Assembly (NCBI GenBank): GCA_012513605.1
Contig: JAAZBV010000134.1
Span: 40,001-104,000 of the forward strand
Direction: 5' to 3'
From: Desulfatiglans sp.
GTDB lineage: Bacteria > Desulfobacterota > DSM-4660 > Desulfatiglandales > HGW-15
DNA: 64,000 nucleotides
Shown: piece by piece, positions 42,801 through 51,307 of the stretch
Position numbering within the stretch: the first letter of the stretch is position 1
Layout of the letters: each line of letters starts with the position of its first letter
The notes under the pieces: model-generated
What the model was told of the DNA's origin: nothing
Seen by the model: only the letters and a program-made list of their open reading frames with translations
The model's database searches: none
Position numbers and translations under genes: made by a program

Positions 42801-43568
42801 GTCCGGGCCATCACTGTCATAATCTATCAGCCACCAGAGTTCATTCGAGATACCGGCCAGGTAAAAGAGTATCTCTTCTTCTATCCTTGTTATGTGTGCG
42901 AGGCTATCCAGTATGATTATGTCAATCTGTTTTATGCATGATGGCCGGTTTTTCCCCTTAAGGAAATCCCGCACTTCTTTAAATATGTCATCGCTGTCAT
43001 ATCCCCTGATCTCCCTTTTGAGCTCCTCATAGTCGCCCATTAACCACAGGAGGTCTTCCTCAAGTGCATATCCTTCATTCGATGTCCCGGGCCTTTTTGC
43101 CTCCGCTTTTATTATCCTGCCGCCAAGGTCATTTGCATATATATCTTCATAATTGTTCTGGTAGATAGTGGAAATGAAGTTTACGATGTTCCGGCAGATA
43201 CCTGTGAATTCGCTGTTATTCTGATCCCCTGTGAAAAGGGCGTTGAAATAGGCAAGGCCGTGAGAATCACCAGCCCTCTCCTGGATGGCCTTCATGATGA
43301 GCATCTCGGAGGCCATTTGGTCTATGGCAAAATGATCCGCATATTTGTCAACTCTTATATCCTCTTCAAATATACGGTGGACCACCCCTGTAAGGGTGTT
43401 GACCTCACGCCTGATCCAGAAATCGGGGTCTGTCTCAAGCTCCATTACACGCCCTTTTGTAGGGACTATGTGAAGAAAACCACGGCCAGCTGATTCCCCC
43501 ATCATTTTCAACAGGAGTTTATGCCTGGCCGAGACGGTCTTACCGGAAAGATAGCAGATTTTTGCCAT
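39822..43568 (-). CDS. AddB-like PD-(D/E)XK nuclease/helicase-fold protein
   Basis: 1248 residues, the size of the AddB/RecC-like subunit of double-strand-break processing complexes. The C-terminal nuclease is recognisable: IKGYIDRFDRD and LHIYDYKTGRI hold the PD-(D/E)XK residues (Asp, Asp-x-Lys). An iron-sulfur staple is formed by Cys in LANCPMKYLFQYIYN plus CEYCTYRYAC, as in AddB. The N-terminus reads KICYLSGKTVSARHKLL, lacking a clear Walker A GxGKS, typical for inactivated AddB helicases. The AddA partner, usually adjacent, is not seen here; the tRNA and element occupy the downstream flank. The upstream parvulin gene is 12 bases away. Confidence 0.85.
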   Translation of the reverse strand: MAKICYLSGKTVSARHKLLLKMMGESAGRGFLHIVPTKGRVMELETDPDFWIRREVNTLTGVVHRIFEEDIRVDKYADHFAIDQMASEMLIMKAIQERAGDSHGLAYFNALFTGDQNNSEFTGICRNIVNFISTIYQNNYEDIYANDLGGRIIKAEAKRPGTSNEGYALEEDLLWLMGDYEELKREIRGYDSDDIFKEVRDFLKGKNRPSCIKQIDIIILDSLAHITRIEEEILFYLAGISNELWWLIDYDSDGPDPITEYKIACGSEAKRGVPAIKGEHESSRAYYSLVSLMDKLHESGAQATTLRAVDVTYPNPYAGTIYSNMDDSTACECNSLKIGAFATQTDEVKAIASRIKQILCKKEVNGPVSPGNIRVIFPDLTNYAPIVSEIFTEYGLPFSLTKGIPLSSHPLSDLFLRILELPIHGFKREDIFGLFSSAIIKHKFMGFKPPDFSPDLLSEEILLPGDSLETVSSFMNSVTPENPYTLNIHLFDTAMQRCGMERLGKRLEEINDERPAYFKEIYIAAISGTKSREEKDGLKREYYSFIFQRILFMRMLDPFISLTEKETPEGIVEAYKEILTLLGFPANIISTGKGDNGLTPDIKRVLLKRDIRAFTLLNELLVTSQKEVKLAQRLFDTKKGDIAPLFLKSYRNRINDRYLLDERNPDVIRVSQWLETRGRSFDYLFAGGLTSGSFPSRERPDFIIPEASRGIFRIIDPVDQSKQLFCSILKNYEKGLFLSYPLSISEKPVQPSQVIQDLYALVKNMDNKGISGDGLIWGAEKEYTSRSELLDANRAKALTNVNGADAVLKNIIIRDRSNEEDIIRGIRSIASRMAANGLFEYDGIVKDAGAFTDFIKDNRRVYSSSSIETLANCPMKYLFQYIYNIKDPDELTVDTTMRDFGLITHEILSRFFNKLIALDTNINSMGIEKAFALALDIIEKYINSCPDMGHLDFTEYFIQELTAGLIPDKEAGMRQGIMASLIRFENDEFKERAPHGVEYEFGLGEREVRIGDIRIKGYIDRFDRDTVSPDRLHIYDYKTGRIKPSSNIKKGLAFQLPFYIKAIQSVKSEAMISASFYTLKRDAFLEKDVLKQQAATGGPSGGVDITGVTLIDEFVLKLAGLIDKGLFHHSADGLTCEYCTYRYACYRNNRRMDFLIETPSGKGIYSGAMNLLRWQEVDEFRKEWKGIRQSMEKAETLKTPSARLRHTDAVKGFRNDLNQRKTGLPFTTEYMDSLMAELDRFLCRYNQP

Positions 43569-43580
43569 ACAATTTGTTAA

Positions 43581-44540
43581 TTAAAAGGTCTCTATCTTTG
43601 CCTTATCCCTGAGCCCTTTAACAAAGTCACTCAAATCTTTTTTGACCTTTGTTTCCTTCAGGTAATTTGTAAGGTTAACCTTTACCTCGTCAAAGCTGTA
43701 TTTGCCTGCAGCCTGTTTTTCAGTAACCTTTATGAGGTGATACCCAAACTCGGTTTCCACAATGTCGCTCACAGCGCCCTGTGCAAGGGCAAATGCGGCT
43801 TCTTCAAAGGGCTTAACCATCTGACCCCTTGTAAATACACCCAGGTCTCCACCCTCCTTGCTGCTCGGGCACTGGGAGGTTTCCTTTGCCAGGGCGGCAA
43901 AATCCTCACCTGCCTTAACCTTTGCCTGTATCTTTTCTATCTCTGCCCTGGCAGCCTTTTTCTTTGTTTCATCTTCAGCAGGTTCCACCTTGATTAAAAT
44001 ATGGCTTGCTCTAACCGATTCAGGTTTATTAAACCGCTCTGCATTGTTGTCATAGTATGCCTTTGCCTCGCTCTCAGGTATCACTGTTTTTTCAACAAAA
44101 TTCTTTTCAATAAATGTATTAACTGTAAGCCCCTTTTTAATCTGGGCCTTTATTATCTCCTCTGTTATCTTTAAATCATCCAGGGCCTTTTTCAGGTCAT
44201 TCCTGTCAGGATATCTGGATGTGACCTGTGCCCACTCATTATCTATCAATGCCTGATCCACTGTGCCCCCTCTTTCAAGGGAGGTCTGGTATAAAAGCTC
44301 CATGCTGATAAGGTTTTCCATAACCTGTTTTTTTAACTCGGCCATTTCCGATTCGGCAATCTCTCCACCCTGGGCAGATATCTGATTTTTGATCCTTGAA
44401 ATCTCCCTTTCATACTCATCTTTAGGGATATCCTTGCCATTAACGATGGCAACCCTGTCAGCATCTGCTAATGCTATAGAGAAAAACATCATAATGACCA
44501 TCAGGGTAACCGGGAGGGCGGCTGCCATTTTTCTACACAT
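43581..44540 (-). CDS. periplasmic parvulin-type peptidyl-prolyl isomerase (SurA/PrsA-like)
   Basis: 319 residues with a signal peptide ending at SIALADAD. The N-terminal SurA-N-like helical domain (30-175) leads to a PpiC rotamase domain starting [20 protein letters not shown], then [20 protein letters not shown] and [14 protein letters not shown]. It probably aids folding of outer-membrane or exported proteins. Standing immediately upstream of the AddB-like gene suggests a shared transcript, though the functions do not obviously relate. Confidence 0.92.
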   Translation of the reverse strand: MCRKMAAALPVTLMVIMMFFSIALADADRVAIVNGKDIPKDEYEREISRIKNQISAQGGEIAESEMAELKKQVMENLISMELLYQTSLERGGTVDQALIDNEWAQVTSRYPDRNDLKKALDDLKITEEIIKAQIKKGLTVNTFIEKNFVEKTVIPESEAKAYYDNNAERFNKPESVRASHILIKVEPAEDETKKKAARAEIEKIQAKVKAGEDFAALAKETSQCPSSKEGGDLGVFTRGQMVKPFEEAAFALAQGAVSDIVETEFGYHLIKVTEKQAAGKYSFDEVKVNLTNYLKETKVKKDLSDFVKGLRDKAKIETF

Positions 44541-44671
44541 TTTATTGCTCCTTTAAACAATAGGTTATTTTCCTTTAAAAAGAACCCCTTCAGGGGCGCA
44601 TTTTCAGGTGTTAATTTGTCAGAAATGACTATACCTCTATTGACAGATAATAAAAGTCTTTTTTTGAAAAA

Positions 44672-44690
44672 TTGTCTTAAGTATAGACAA
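44672..44690. promoter_or_regulatory. candidate operator palindrome
   Basis: TTGTCT-TAAGTAT-AGACAA, a perfect 6-base inverted repeat with a 7-base centre in the divergent region between the parvulin and the FHA-GAF gene. Only one copy seen, so the role is speculative. Confidence 0.3.
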
Positions 44691-44800
44691 AAACAGCCTT
44701 TGAGAATGACTTTGACTTGTAGGGAAAGGGCTGATATATTCCATGCTTAAAAATAATTGCATCAGCGAGTATCGCTCTTCTTATTTAAGGTGTGGTTGTC

Positions 44801-45703
44801 ATGGCAAAATTGTTTATATTTTCTGGGTATGGACATAACCAGTCTTTTGAGCTTGTTGGAAGCAGTGTCAATATCGGGCGTTCAGAGGATAATGACATAC
44901 AGATATCAGATATGTCTGTTTCCCGAACCCATCTCAATATCATGGAAAAGGACGGCAGTTTTTTCGTAAAGGACCTTAACAGCCAGAATGGGACATATGT
45001 GAATGGCACCCGGATAAACCCTGATGAATATTATGAGATAAAGGAAAACTGTCCTATTGTAATAGGCATGACACTCATATGCATTGGAAAGATGTGCCCT
45101 GACCATATCAGGTCATTTCTGGGGTCATTAAATAGCCACTCAGGTAGGGAGGAATTAGACCCTGGCGCCACCACCTTTTTCAGGCCATTCACAGATATCA
45201 AGAACAGGGAGCTGATCACAAACATAAATAATGTATTTCATGTTGCATCAGATGTTGACGAGGTAGCAGGAAGGCTCCTTGACCACATACTCAACCATTT
45301 TCTGAGGGTTGACAGGGTTGTGATTATTCTTTGCACTGAAAACTCAAGCGGCAAAATGGTGGAGACGGTTATCTCAAGATCAAGGTCAGGGAAAGAGAAG
45401 CAGGAGGGTGGATTCAGCAGGATGATCGTTGACAGGGTGATCTCCAGCAGGACACCCCTTATAGTCCCCAATGTGACAAATGAAAAGGAGCTTGAGCTGT
45501 CAGGCACCCTGAAACTTTTAAAGATCGGTTCTGTCATGTGCGCCCCTATAATAAAGGATAACAGGCTTATGGGGGTTCTTTATATAGATTCCCATGAAAA
45601 GCCTTACGGGTTCAGGGATGATGACCTGGCCCTTATCACGGAGCTTGGTTCTCTCACAGCAAAATCCATAGAGCCCTTTCTTGCTAATGATACAGGCAGG
45701 TGA
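44801..45703 (+). CDS. FHA-GAF domain protein
   Basis: 300 residues from ATG 44801. The N-terminal FHA domain binds phosphothreonine: NIGRSEDNDIQISDMSVSRT and LNSQNGTYVNG keep the Gly-Arg, Ser-x-x-His-equivalent and Asn-Gly motifs. A GAF domain (about 145-300) ends VMCAPIIKDNRLMGVLYID. Such FHA-GAF proteins are often attached to adenylate cyclases or sigma-54 activators; here they stand alone, so this would be an adaptor or sensor. The partner kinase is not visible nearby. Confidence 0.88.
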   Translation: MAKLFIFSGYGHNQSFELVGSSVNIGRSEDNDIQISDMSVSRTHLNIMEKDGSFFVKDLNSQNGTYVNGTRINPDEYYEIKENCPIVIGMTLICIGKMCPDHIRSFLGSLNSHSGREELDPGATTFFRPFTDIKNRELITNINNVFHVASDVDEVAGRLLDHILNHFLRVDRVVIILCTENSSGKMVETVISRSRSGKEKQEGGFSRMIVDRVISSRTPLIVPNVTNEKELELSGTLKLLKIGSVMCAPIIKDNRLMGVLYIDSHEKPYGFRDDDLALITELGSLTAKSIEPFLANDTGR

Positions 45704-45770
45704 ACCAGGGGTTGATCACGGATAATTTGGCTTTAATATCTTTTCCAATCAAAAAGGCTGATACATACCG

Positions 45771-46505
45771 GTGCAGAAAAGCAGGATAAAGACAAATAGC
45801 CTCAGCAGGTTAATGGTTTATATACTCGGGCACAGCCCCCATGAGTTTGGTATTGTCCCTGACCCTGAGGGGTTTGTGGCCATAAAGGATCTCGTGAGGG
45901 TGATGCATGAAGAGCCTGATATGCCGCATGCCAGCGAGGGCAGCATAAATGAGGTGCTGGTAAGTGGAGAAAGGGGAATTTTTGAAACAGATGGGAAGAA
46001 TATCCGCGCCCTGTCAAGGCACTGGGTTCTAGATACAACTCTTCAAACCACAGATATTCCTTCTATCCTTTTTACCCCTGTCAGAAGAAGGGCTCATGTC
46101 AGTGTAATTGAGAATGGGTTAATAAAGAGAGAGGATCACTTTTATATCCTTTCACCTGATAAAGAGATGGCTGAAAGGATAGGCAAAAGAAAGGATCAAA
46201 TGCCTGTGTTAATAGAGGTAATGAGCCGCAGGGCCGTTCATGATGGGGTGCATATCTCCATGTTCGGGGGGCTTTATCTTGCAGATGAAATCCCGGAAAG
46301 GTTTATCGCCGGGCCGCCTGTGCCAAAGGCTGCCTTGCAGGAGAGAGAGGCAGCTCCCCCCGTTAAAAAAGAGAAGGTAAAGGAGTTTAGCCCCGGTTCA
46401 TTTTTTCTTGATATCATCAATGACCCTGATAAATCCAGAAGGGTAAAGGGGCGTAAAAAGAGGGGGTGGAAAGAGGAGGTAAGGGGCATGAGGAGAAAGG
46501 GGTGA
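45771..46505 (+). CDS. divergent KptA/Tpt1-like protein (RNA 2'-phosphotransferase fold)
   Basis: Residues 10-190 follow the KptA order: LSRLMVYILGHSPHEFGIVP (family LSxxLxxxLRH), NIRALSRHWVLDTTL (family IRAxQGHS), PSILFTPVRRRAHVSVIENG (family YHGT, then IxxxGL), HFYILSPDKEMAERIGKR (family HVHLS) and MFGGLYLADEIPERFI (family NGVWLTxxVP). The framework is kept but the first catalytic Arg is Gly, and the YHGT, QGHS and HVHLS motifs are lost. It has a basic extension of about 50 residues, so 2'-phosphate removal is unlikely and the function is open. It begins with GTG and lacks a good ribosome site. It lies 67 bases after the FHA-GAF gene. Confidence 0.6.
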   Translation: MQKSRIKTNSLSRLMVYILGHSPHEFGIVPDPEGFVAIKDLVRVMHEEPDMPHASEGSINEVLVSGERGIFETDGKNIRALSRHWVLDTTLQTTDIPSILFTPVRRRAHVSVIENGLIKREDHFYILSPDKEMAERIGKRKDQMPVLIEVMSRRAVHDGVHISMFGGLYLADEIPERFIAGPPVPKAALQEREAAPPVKKEKVKEFSPGSFFLDIINDPDKSRRVKGRKKRGWKEEVRGMRRKG

Positions 46506-46542
46506 CTCTTCTGTGGGTGCCATTAGCATAAATATAAAAATT

Positions 46543-46574
46543 TTCTCCGTGCTCTCCGTGTATTCCGTGGTTAA
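46543..46574. repeat. CACGGAG-type dispersed repeat, single arm
   Basis: TTCTCCGTGCTCTCCGTGTA and ATTCCGTGGTTAAT, the complement of the unit at 9911. It overlaps the end of the methylthiotransferase gene on the opposite strand by 4 bases. Confidence 0.7.
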
Positions 46575-47899
46575 TTATTAATTTTTATTCCTACAAGATA
46601 ATCCCTGTGAACCCTTTCTGCTGTTACCCTGATAAATTCATTCCTGATCGGTTTTTCAGAATGAGTCACTATCTTGATGTAGTTATCGGTCAACCCCTTT
46701 ATGGTCTTATCCTGTTCGGACTCCCACCCCTCGGTAAGCACGGTCAGCTCCTTGCCTATGAATGACCGATAGAACAGGTTTTTCTTTTTTTTACCAAGCT
46801 CCCTTAATTGCCTGGCCCTTTCTTTTATTATTTCTGTATCTACCTGTTCTTTAAAACCAGCTGCGGGCGTACCCTTTCTGGGGGAAAAGGGGAATACATG
46901 CAGATATGATATGGGTGAGTCTTCTATGAGCGAATAACCATTGTTAAATGCTTTCTTATCTTCACCTGGAAAACCGGTAATAATATCCGCGCCTATTGCG
47001 GCATCAGGGATGGCCGCATGTATTCTTGCAACAAGCCGCTGATAATAGTCAGGGGTGTAATGGCGGTTCATTCTCTTCAGTATTTCTTTGTCACCGCTCT
47101 GGAGGGGTATATGGAAATGGCGGCAGAGCCAGGGCTCACTGGCCACCATTTCTATCAGTTCATCGGCGATCTCCCCCGGTTCAAGGGAACTCAGCCTTAC
47201 CCTTACAGATGGATTCTGCCTTGCTATCAGCCTTAATAGCGGGACAAGCTCTGATTTCCCTGAGATCTCTTTTCCATATTTTCCAAGGTGTATGCCAGTG
47301 AGCACAATCTCTTTGTAACCCTCCTGCTCAAATGCGCTGATTGCTCTTATTACATCATCATTCTTCATGCTTTTAATCGGGCCGCGCGCATAGGGGACAA
47401 TGCAGTAGCTGCAAAAGGAGTCACACCCGTCCTGCACCTTGAGAAAGGCCCTTGTGCGCTCCATGAACCTCTTTGCCGGTGGTGTGTCAAAGAGGTTTTT
47501 TTCGCTGGCACCTCTTACATGGCCTGAATTTAAAGGGGCAGGATCGGGGTTGATGAGGATATCGACAATACCAGGCTTGTCAGTGTTACCTGCAAGCAGA
47601 TGTATGCCCTCTATCTTCTTCAGCTCTTCCGGGAAGACCTGCGGGTAACAGCCCACAACAGCAATCCTTGCACTAGGGTTCTCCTTAATGGCCCTTCTTA
47701 TGGCCTGCCGTGACTGGTATGATGCCCTCTGTGTTACAATGCAGGTGTTTACAATAATGATATTGGCTCTCAAAGAATCTTCTGTTGGCTGGTAACCTTC
47801 CGAGGCAAGTCTTTCCTGGATGGAGGCTGTTTCACACTGGTTGACCTTGCAGCCCAGGGTTATAATCTTATACCTTTTACTCAAGCAGGCTCCTGTCAA
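46571..47899 (-). CDS. mtaB: MtaB-type radical SAM tRNA methylthiotransferase
   Basis: 442 residues of the MiaB/RimO superfamily, most like MtaB, which methylthiolates t6A37 in tRNA. UPF0004 domain with the first cluster cysteines in TLGCKVNQCET, IVNTCIVT and AVVGCYPQV; radical SAM triad CDSFCSYCIVPYARG; the (GEI) and TGFPGED strands; and a C-terminal TRAM-like region (IKGLTDNYIKIV). The start overlaps the NIL-ferredoxin stop by 23 bases, so translational coupling with it is likely. KVNQCETA rather than QMN is the MtaB form. Confidence 0.93.
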   Translation of the reverse strand: MTGACLSKRYKIITLGCKVNQCETASIQERLASEGYQPTEDSLRANIIIVNTCIVTQRASYQSRQAIRRAIKENPSARIAVVGCYPQVFPEELKKIEGIHLLAGNTDKPGIVDILINPDPAPLNSGHVRGASEKNLFDTPPAKRFMERTRAFLKVQDGCDSFCSYCIVPYARGPIKSMKNDDVIRAISAFEQEGYKEIVLTGIHLGKYGKEISGKSELVPLLRLIARQNPSVRVRLSSLEPGEIADELIEMVASEPWLCRHFHIPLQSGDKEILKRMNRHYTPDYYQRLVARIHAAIPDAAIGADIITGFPGEDKKAFNNGYSLIEDSPISYLHVFPFSPRKGTPAAGFKEQVDTEIIKERARQLRELGKKKKNLFYRSFIGKELTVLTEGWESEQDKTIKGLTDNYIKIVTHSEKPIRNEFIRVTAERVHRDYLVGIKINN

Positions 47900-48302
47900 A
47901 GTTTACCTCCATGGCCTTTGCCGGGCATGCTGCAACACAGAGTTCACAGGCGCTGCACTTGCTGTTGTCAAAGATTACCTCCATCTGGGGTCGTTTTATA
48001 TAGAGCGCGCCGGTCGGGCATACTGCTGTGCAGGCCCCGCACTGGAAACATTTTGTTTCATCCCTCCTGACATCATGACCAATGCTTTTTACATCTATGC
48101 CCAGGCCTTTGAGGTATTTGATACCCTTCAGATAGTTGCTCTTGTGGCCGGATAGTTCAAGCACCATTAACCCCTCTTTTCTGGGGTAGACAGTGGCCTT
48201 TAATATATTGAAGGAGAGATAAAAATCTTTGACCAGATTTACAACAATGGGTTCATTAACCACCTCTACAGGGAATCTCAAAGATAACATTTTTGAATAC
48301 AT
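47877..48302 (-). CDS. NIL-domain 2x[4Fe-4S] ferredoxin
   Basis: 141 residues: an N-terminal NIL domain (1-75, RFPVEVVNEPIVVNLVKDF), known from methionine-ABC-transporter ATPases as a ligand sensor, and a dicluster ferredoxin (CFQCGACTAVCPTGA and CSACELCVAACPAKA). NIL-ferredoxins are common in methanogens and Desulfobacterota and are associated with sulfur or homocysteine chemistry. It is flanked by an aminotransferase and the MtaB gene on the same strand, so it may donate electrons to one of them. Confidence 0.9.
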   Translation of the reverse strand: MYSKMLSLRFPVEVVNEPIVVNLVKDFYLSFNILKATVYPRKEGLMVLELSGHKSNYLKGIKYLKGLGIDVKSIGHDVRRDETKCFQCGACTAVCPTGALYIKRPQMEVIFDNSKCSACELCVAACPAKAMEVNFDRSLLE

Positions 48303-48316
48303 CGGTACCTCCTGTT

Positions 48317-49498
48317 TTATTTGAACTTCTTTATTGCCCTTTCAAAGCCTGGCATGGAGTTTATTATTGTTTCATCGGAAACGCAATAGGCTATCCTGAA
48401 ATGGCCAGGCCCTCCACAACCTGTGCCAGGTACTGTGAGTATGTTCTCATCCTTGAGCGCAGATACAAATGCAATATCATCTTTTATCGGACTTTTCGGG
48501 AAGAGATAAAAGGCTCCCTGGGGCCTGAAAAATTCATAACCAAGTGAGGCAAGGCCATCGCACAGGAGATCCCTTTTTTTCTGGTATATACTCACATCTA
48601 TGCTCACATTTAAAAGCCTGTTAATCACCCTCTGCATAAGGGCAGGGGCATTAACAAAACCAAGTATCCTGTTGGCAAGGACAAGGGCTGACGATACAGT
48701 TACTCTGTCATCCATATCAGGGTTAAGGGCGGCATAACCTATCCTTTCACCGGGAAGGGAGAGGTCCTTTGAAAAGGAGGTGGCAATAAAACTATCCTTG
48801 TACACCTCGAATATGCTCGGCACCTTTATGCCATCAAAGATGATCTTTTTATAGGGTTCATCAGAAATAAGATTAATAGTCTCTCCCTTTTTTTCACTGT
48901 ATTCTTTTAGAAGCGAGGCAAGGGCATCCAGCTCCTCCCTCGGATAGACTCTTCCTGTGGGGTTGTTGGGCGAATTGATCAGTACTGCCTTTGTTTTATC
49001 TGTCATTGCATTTTTAATGGCATCAAGATCAATGGAAAAATCAGGTTTGCTTGTTACAAACTTTGGAATGCCCTGGTGGTTATCAACATAAAACCTGTAT
49101 TCCATAAAACATGGGGTAGGTATTATTACCTCATCGCTCGGATCAAGGATGGCCTTGAGTATTATATTGAGCGCCCCGCCAGCACCCACTGTCATCACTA
49201 TATCGTCACGGGAGAATATCTTTTTATGTTGCGTGGAGAGGTATTCCGCAACAATGTTTCTGGTATCTTCATAACCTGCGTTTGACATGTAGCAGTGCTG
49301 CCCCTTGCAGGTATCATTTATGAGTTCCTTCATTATCTCTTTAAATTCTGAAGGCGGTTCAATATTCGGGTTTCCTATGCTGAAGTCAAAGACCTTATCT
49401 GCACCATAAATGGCCTTTCTCTTTGCCCCCTCTTCAAACATCTTTCTTATCCATGATGCCTGCGTTATAGCGGCCTGTATCTTCTTTGAAGCTGACAT
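48317..49498 (-). CDS. PLP-dependent class I/II aminotransferase
   Basis: 393 residues with the aspartate-aminotransferase fold: SPNNPTGRVYPREELDAL (Asn-Pro region), ISDEPYK (Asp for PLP ring), SFSKDLSLPGERIGY (Schiff-base Lys, here in SKDLSLPGERIG), and FRIAYC (carboxylate Arg). The amino acid handled cannot be deduced. The downstream NIL-ferredoxin is 14 bases away, so this is one transcription unit with mtaB. The presence of these three together recurs in related genomes from what I recall. Confidence 0.92.
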   Translation of the reverse strand: MSASKKIQAAITQASWIRKMFEEGAKRKAIYGADKVFDFSIGNPNIEPPSEFKEIMKELINDTCKGQHCYMSNAGYEDTRNIVAEYLSTQHKKIFSRDDIVMTVGAGGALNIILKAILDPSDEVIIPTPCFMEYRFYVDNHQGIPKFVTSKPDFSIDLDAIKNAMTDKTKAVLINSPNNPTGRVYPREELDALASLLKEYSEKKGETINLISDEPYKKIIFDGIKVPSIFEVYKDSFIATSFSKDLSLPGERIGYAALNPDMDDRVTVSSALVLANRILGFVNAPALMQRVINRLLNVSIDVSIYQKKRDLLCDGLASLGYEFFRPQGAFYLFPKSPIKDDIAFVSALKDENILTVPGTGCGGPGHFRIAYCVSDETIINSMPGFERAIKKFK

Positions 49499-49714
49499 GT
49501 TTCTCCTTTTGGCCCGGATTTTTATCTGGAATTCATCTGAAATATGAGGATTATCACCTTTACATATAAAACCCGGAATTTGTAAAGCAGGTAAAATAGT
49601 TGGTTTTTTAGATTTTGTAAAGCATTCAATGACTTTTGCTTTGGACTAGGGGATAATTGGCGCCTAAACTGTTACCCATCACATCGGTTAACGTAGGTAC
49701 AAGAAGAAAATTGA

Positions 49715-49746
49715 GAGGGCAGAAACCATTTCTGATTTCTGCCCTC
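49715..49746 (-). terminator. terminator of the cyclophilin gene
   Basis: GAGGGCAGAAA (49715-49725) and TTTCTGCCCTC (49736-49746) pair perfectly around a 10-base loop, 27 bases past the stop on the minus strand. A TTTTCTTCTTG tract follows on that strand. Confidence 0.75.
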
Positions 49747-49772
49747 CGGATTATATTAAAACAGTGCTGCTG

Positions 49773-50306
49773 TTACGCCTGCGGGTTGCGTTCTATTGTC
49801 ACGGTGTTGATAATTACCGCTTTTCTTGGTCGGTCATTCTGCCCGGTTTCAATCTTGCCAATATTTTGAACAACTTCCATCCCTTTTATAACCTTTCCAA
49901 AAACCGTATGGCGGTTATCCAGGTGAGGTGTGGGATCAAGGGTAATAAAAAACTGGCTTCCGTTTGTGTTCGGTCCAGCGTTTGCCATGGAAAGTATACC
50001 TGCGCTATCATGCTTTAACGCGGGGTTGAATTCATCCTTGAATGTATATCCTGGTCCGCCGGTGCCATTACCTATGGGGCATCCGCCCTGGATCATGAAT
50101 TCATCAATAACCCTGTGGAATGTGAGTTTGTCATAGAAGTTACCCTTGCGTGAGGTCTCCTGCCTGCCCTCTGCAAGGTTGATAAAATTCCATACTGTTT
50201 CGGGGCATTCCTTAATAAATAGTTCGATCTCAAATGTGCCCATGTTGGTGTCAAATATCGCCACCGCCCTGTCTAATTCCTCTTTGTAATCTGTTTTGTT
50301 TGCCAT
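49773..50306 (-). CDS. cyclophilin-type peptidyl-prolyl isomerase
   Basis: 177 residues, cytoplasmic (no signal peptide). The cyclophilin core is complete: [17 protein letters not shown] (catalytic Arg in FHRV), [34 protein letters not shown] and [12 protein letters not shown]. It accelerates proline isomerisation during folding. GGAGG lies 8 bases before the ATG. It ends at the hairpin at 49715. Confidence 0.95.
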   Translation of the reverse strand: MANKTDYKEELDRAVAIFDTNMGTFEIELFIKECPETVWNFINLAEGRQETSRKGNFYDKLTFHRVIDEFMIQGGCPIGNGTGGPGYTFKDEFNPALKHDSAGILSMANAGPNTNGSQFFITLDPTPHLDNRHTVFGKVIKGMEVVQNIGKIETGQNDRPRKAVIINTVTIERNPQA

Positions 50307-50389
50307 TTGTCCTCCGGGATTTGATATAAAATTTAGGGGATTATAGGGAATATGGGGTTTTATGTCAATGAATATAGCGGTTTGGGATA

Positions 50390-50490
50390 TAGGCGGTAGG
50401 TAATGGGTAATGGGTGATAGGTTATAGGCGATAGCAGGCTTTAGGCTGTGGTTTTTGGCCTTCAGCCTTCAGCCTACAGTCTATAGACTT
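50390..50490. repeat. low-complexity and inverted intergenic repeat
   Basis: Tandem GGTAATGGGTAATGGGTGAT units followed by an inverted pair: AGGCTTTAGGCTGTGG facing CCTTCAGCCTTCAGCCTACAG. No gene. It fills the space between cyclophilin and yedF. Confidence 0.6.
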
Positions 50491-50491
50491 C

Positions 50492-51085
50492 TTACACCGT
50501 TATCACCTTATCCGCCACCTGCATAGCTGTTACTACATCCAGCATATTGGTGGTCTCTCCAGCCCTTTTTTTATCAAGAAGGTTAAAGTGCGAAAGACAT
50601 GTCCCGCAGGATAGTATGCGTACCCCATTTCCCTCAAGGTTCAGGAGAGCTTCATAGGCATCAGATGTGTCGAGCGTAAGTTTGACACCACCGTTCATAA
50701 AGACTATCTGCCACAGATTATCCATCTCTTTTACGGTCTTGATAAAGTTTACCATGAGCCTTTTACCCAGCTCATCATCTCCATGTCCCATGCAATCGGA
50801 GGTTATCATCAGAAATATCCTATAGGTTCCAACCTCTTTTTGGGGTAGAGTATCATCATGACTCATTGACTCTTTTTCCAGGGAACCTGAAATATAAAAA
50901 TTGCTCCCCTCTTCACGCACGGATGGTGAAAAGTTTTTGGTCTGAAGGAATCTTGAAACATTCTGTTTGGCAACTTCATTATCCACTATTACTGTTATTC
51001 CGGTTAAACCCGCCTTTTCAATGGCCTCTTTTGTCTTAAGCACCGGGGCAGGGCAGTTTAATCCTCTGCAATCTATCTCTTTCAT
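50492..51085 (-). CDS. yedF: selenium-metabolism protein YedF
   Basis: 197 residues: an N-terminal TusA-like domain (residues 1-70, CRGLNCPAPVLKTKEAI with the CPxP motif) and a C-terminal DsrE-like domain (about 85-197, LMITSDCMGHGDDELGKRLM, RILSCGTCLSHFNL). This two-domain form is the YedF type that travels with selenophosphate and selenocysteine genes. Cysteines of both domains are ordinary codons. With the LysR gene at 52209 it supports selenium use in this organism and thus the selenoprotein call at 8204. Confidence 0.9.
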   Translation of the reverse strand: MKEIDCRGLNCPAPVLKTKEAIEKAGLTGITVIVDNEVAKQNVSRFLQTKNFSPSVREEGSNFYISGSLEKESMSHDDTLPQKEVGTYRIFLMITSDCMGHGDDELGKRLMVNFIKTVKEMDNLWQIVFMNGGVKLTLDTSDAYEALLNLEGNGVRILSCGTCLSHFNLLDKKRAGETTNMLDVVTAMQVADKVITV

Positions 51086-51233
51086 AGTATTTATCCGCCT
51101 ATAAGATTTTATTTTTGAATAATCTCTTTGAGAACAGGTTTTAAGTCAAGCTGGAAAAGCCGATTGAATATGATATTGTGATAGGGAATGCCGATAGAAG
51201 CAATGCAGTGTGTGAAAAAAACAAAACATCTTT

Positions 51234-51301
51234 CGCCACGGAGGTCACGGAGGTTAATTTTTTAAGTTTTTACCCCGTGCTCTCCGTGTCCTCCGTGGCA
51301 A
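51234..51301. repeat. CACGGAG repeat as a hairpin
   Basis: GCCACGGAGGTCACGGAGG (51236-51254) faces CTCTCCGTGTCCTCCGTGGC (51280-51299) with an 11-base perfect core. Same unit as 9911/10108 and 46543. It lies between yedF and the HesA-like gene, where a stable stem could also end transcription. Confidence 0.75.
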
Positions 51302-51307
51302 ATATTC

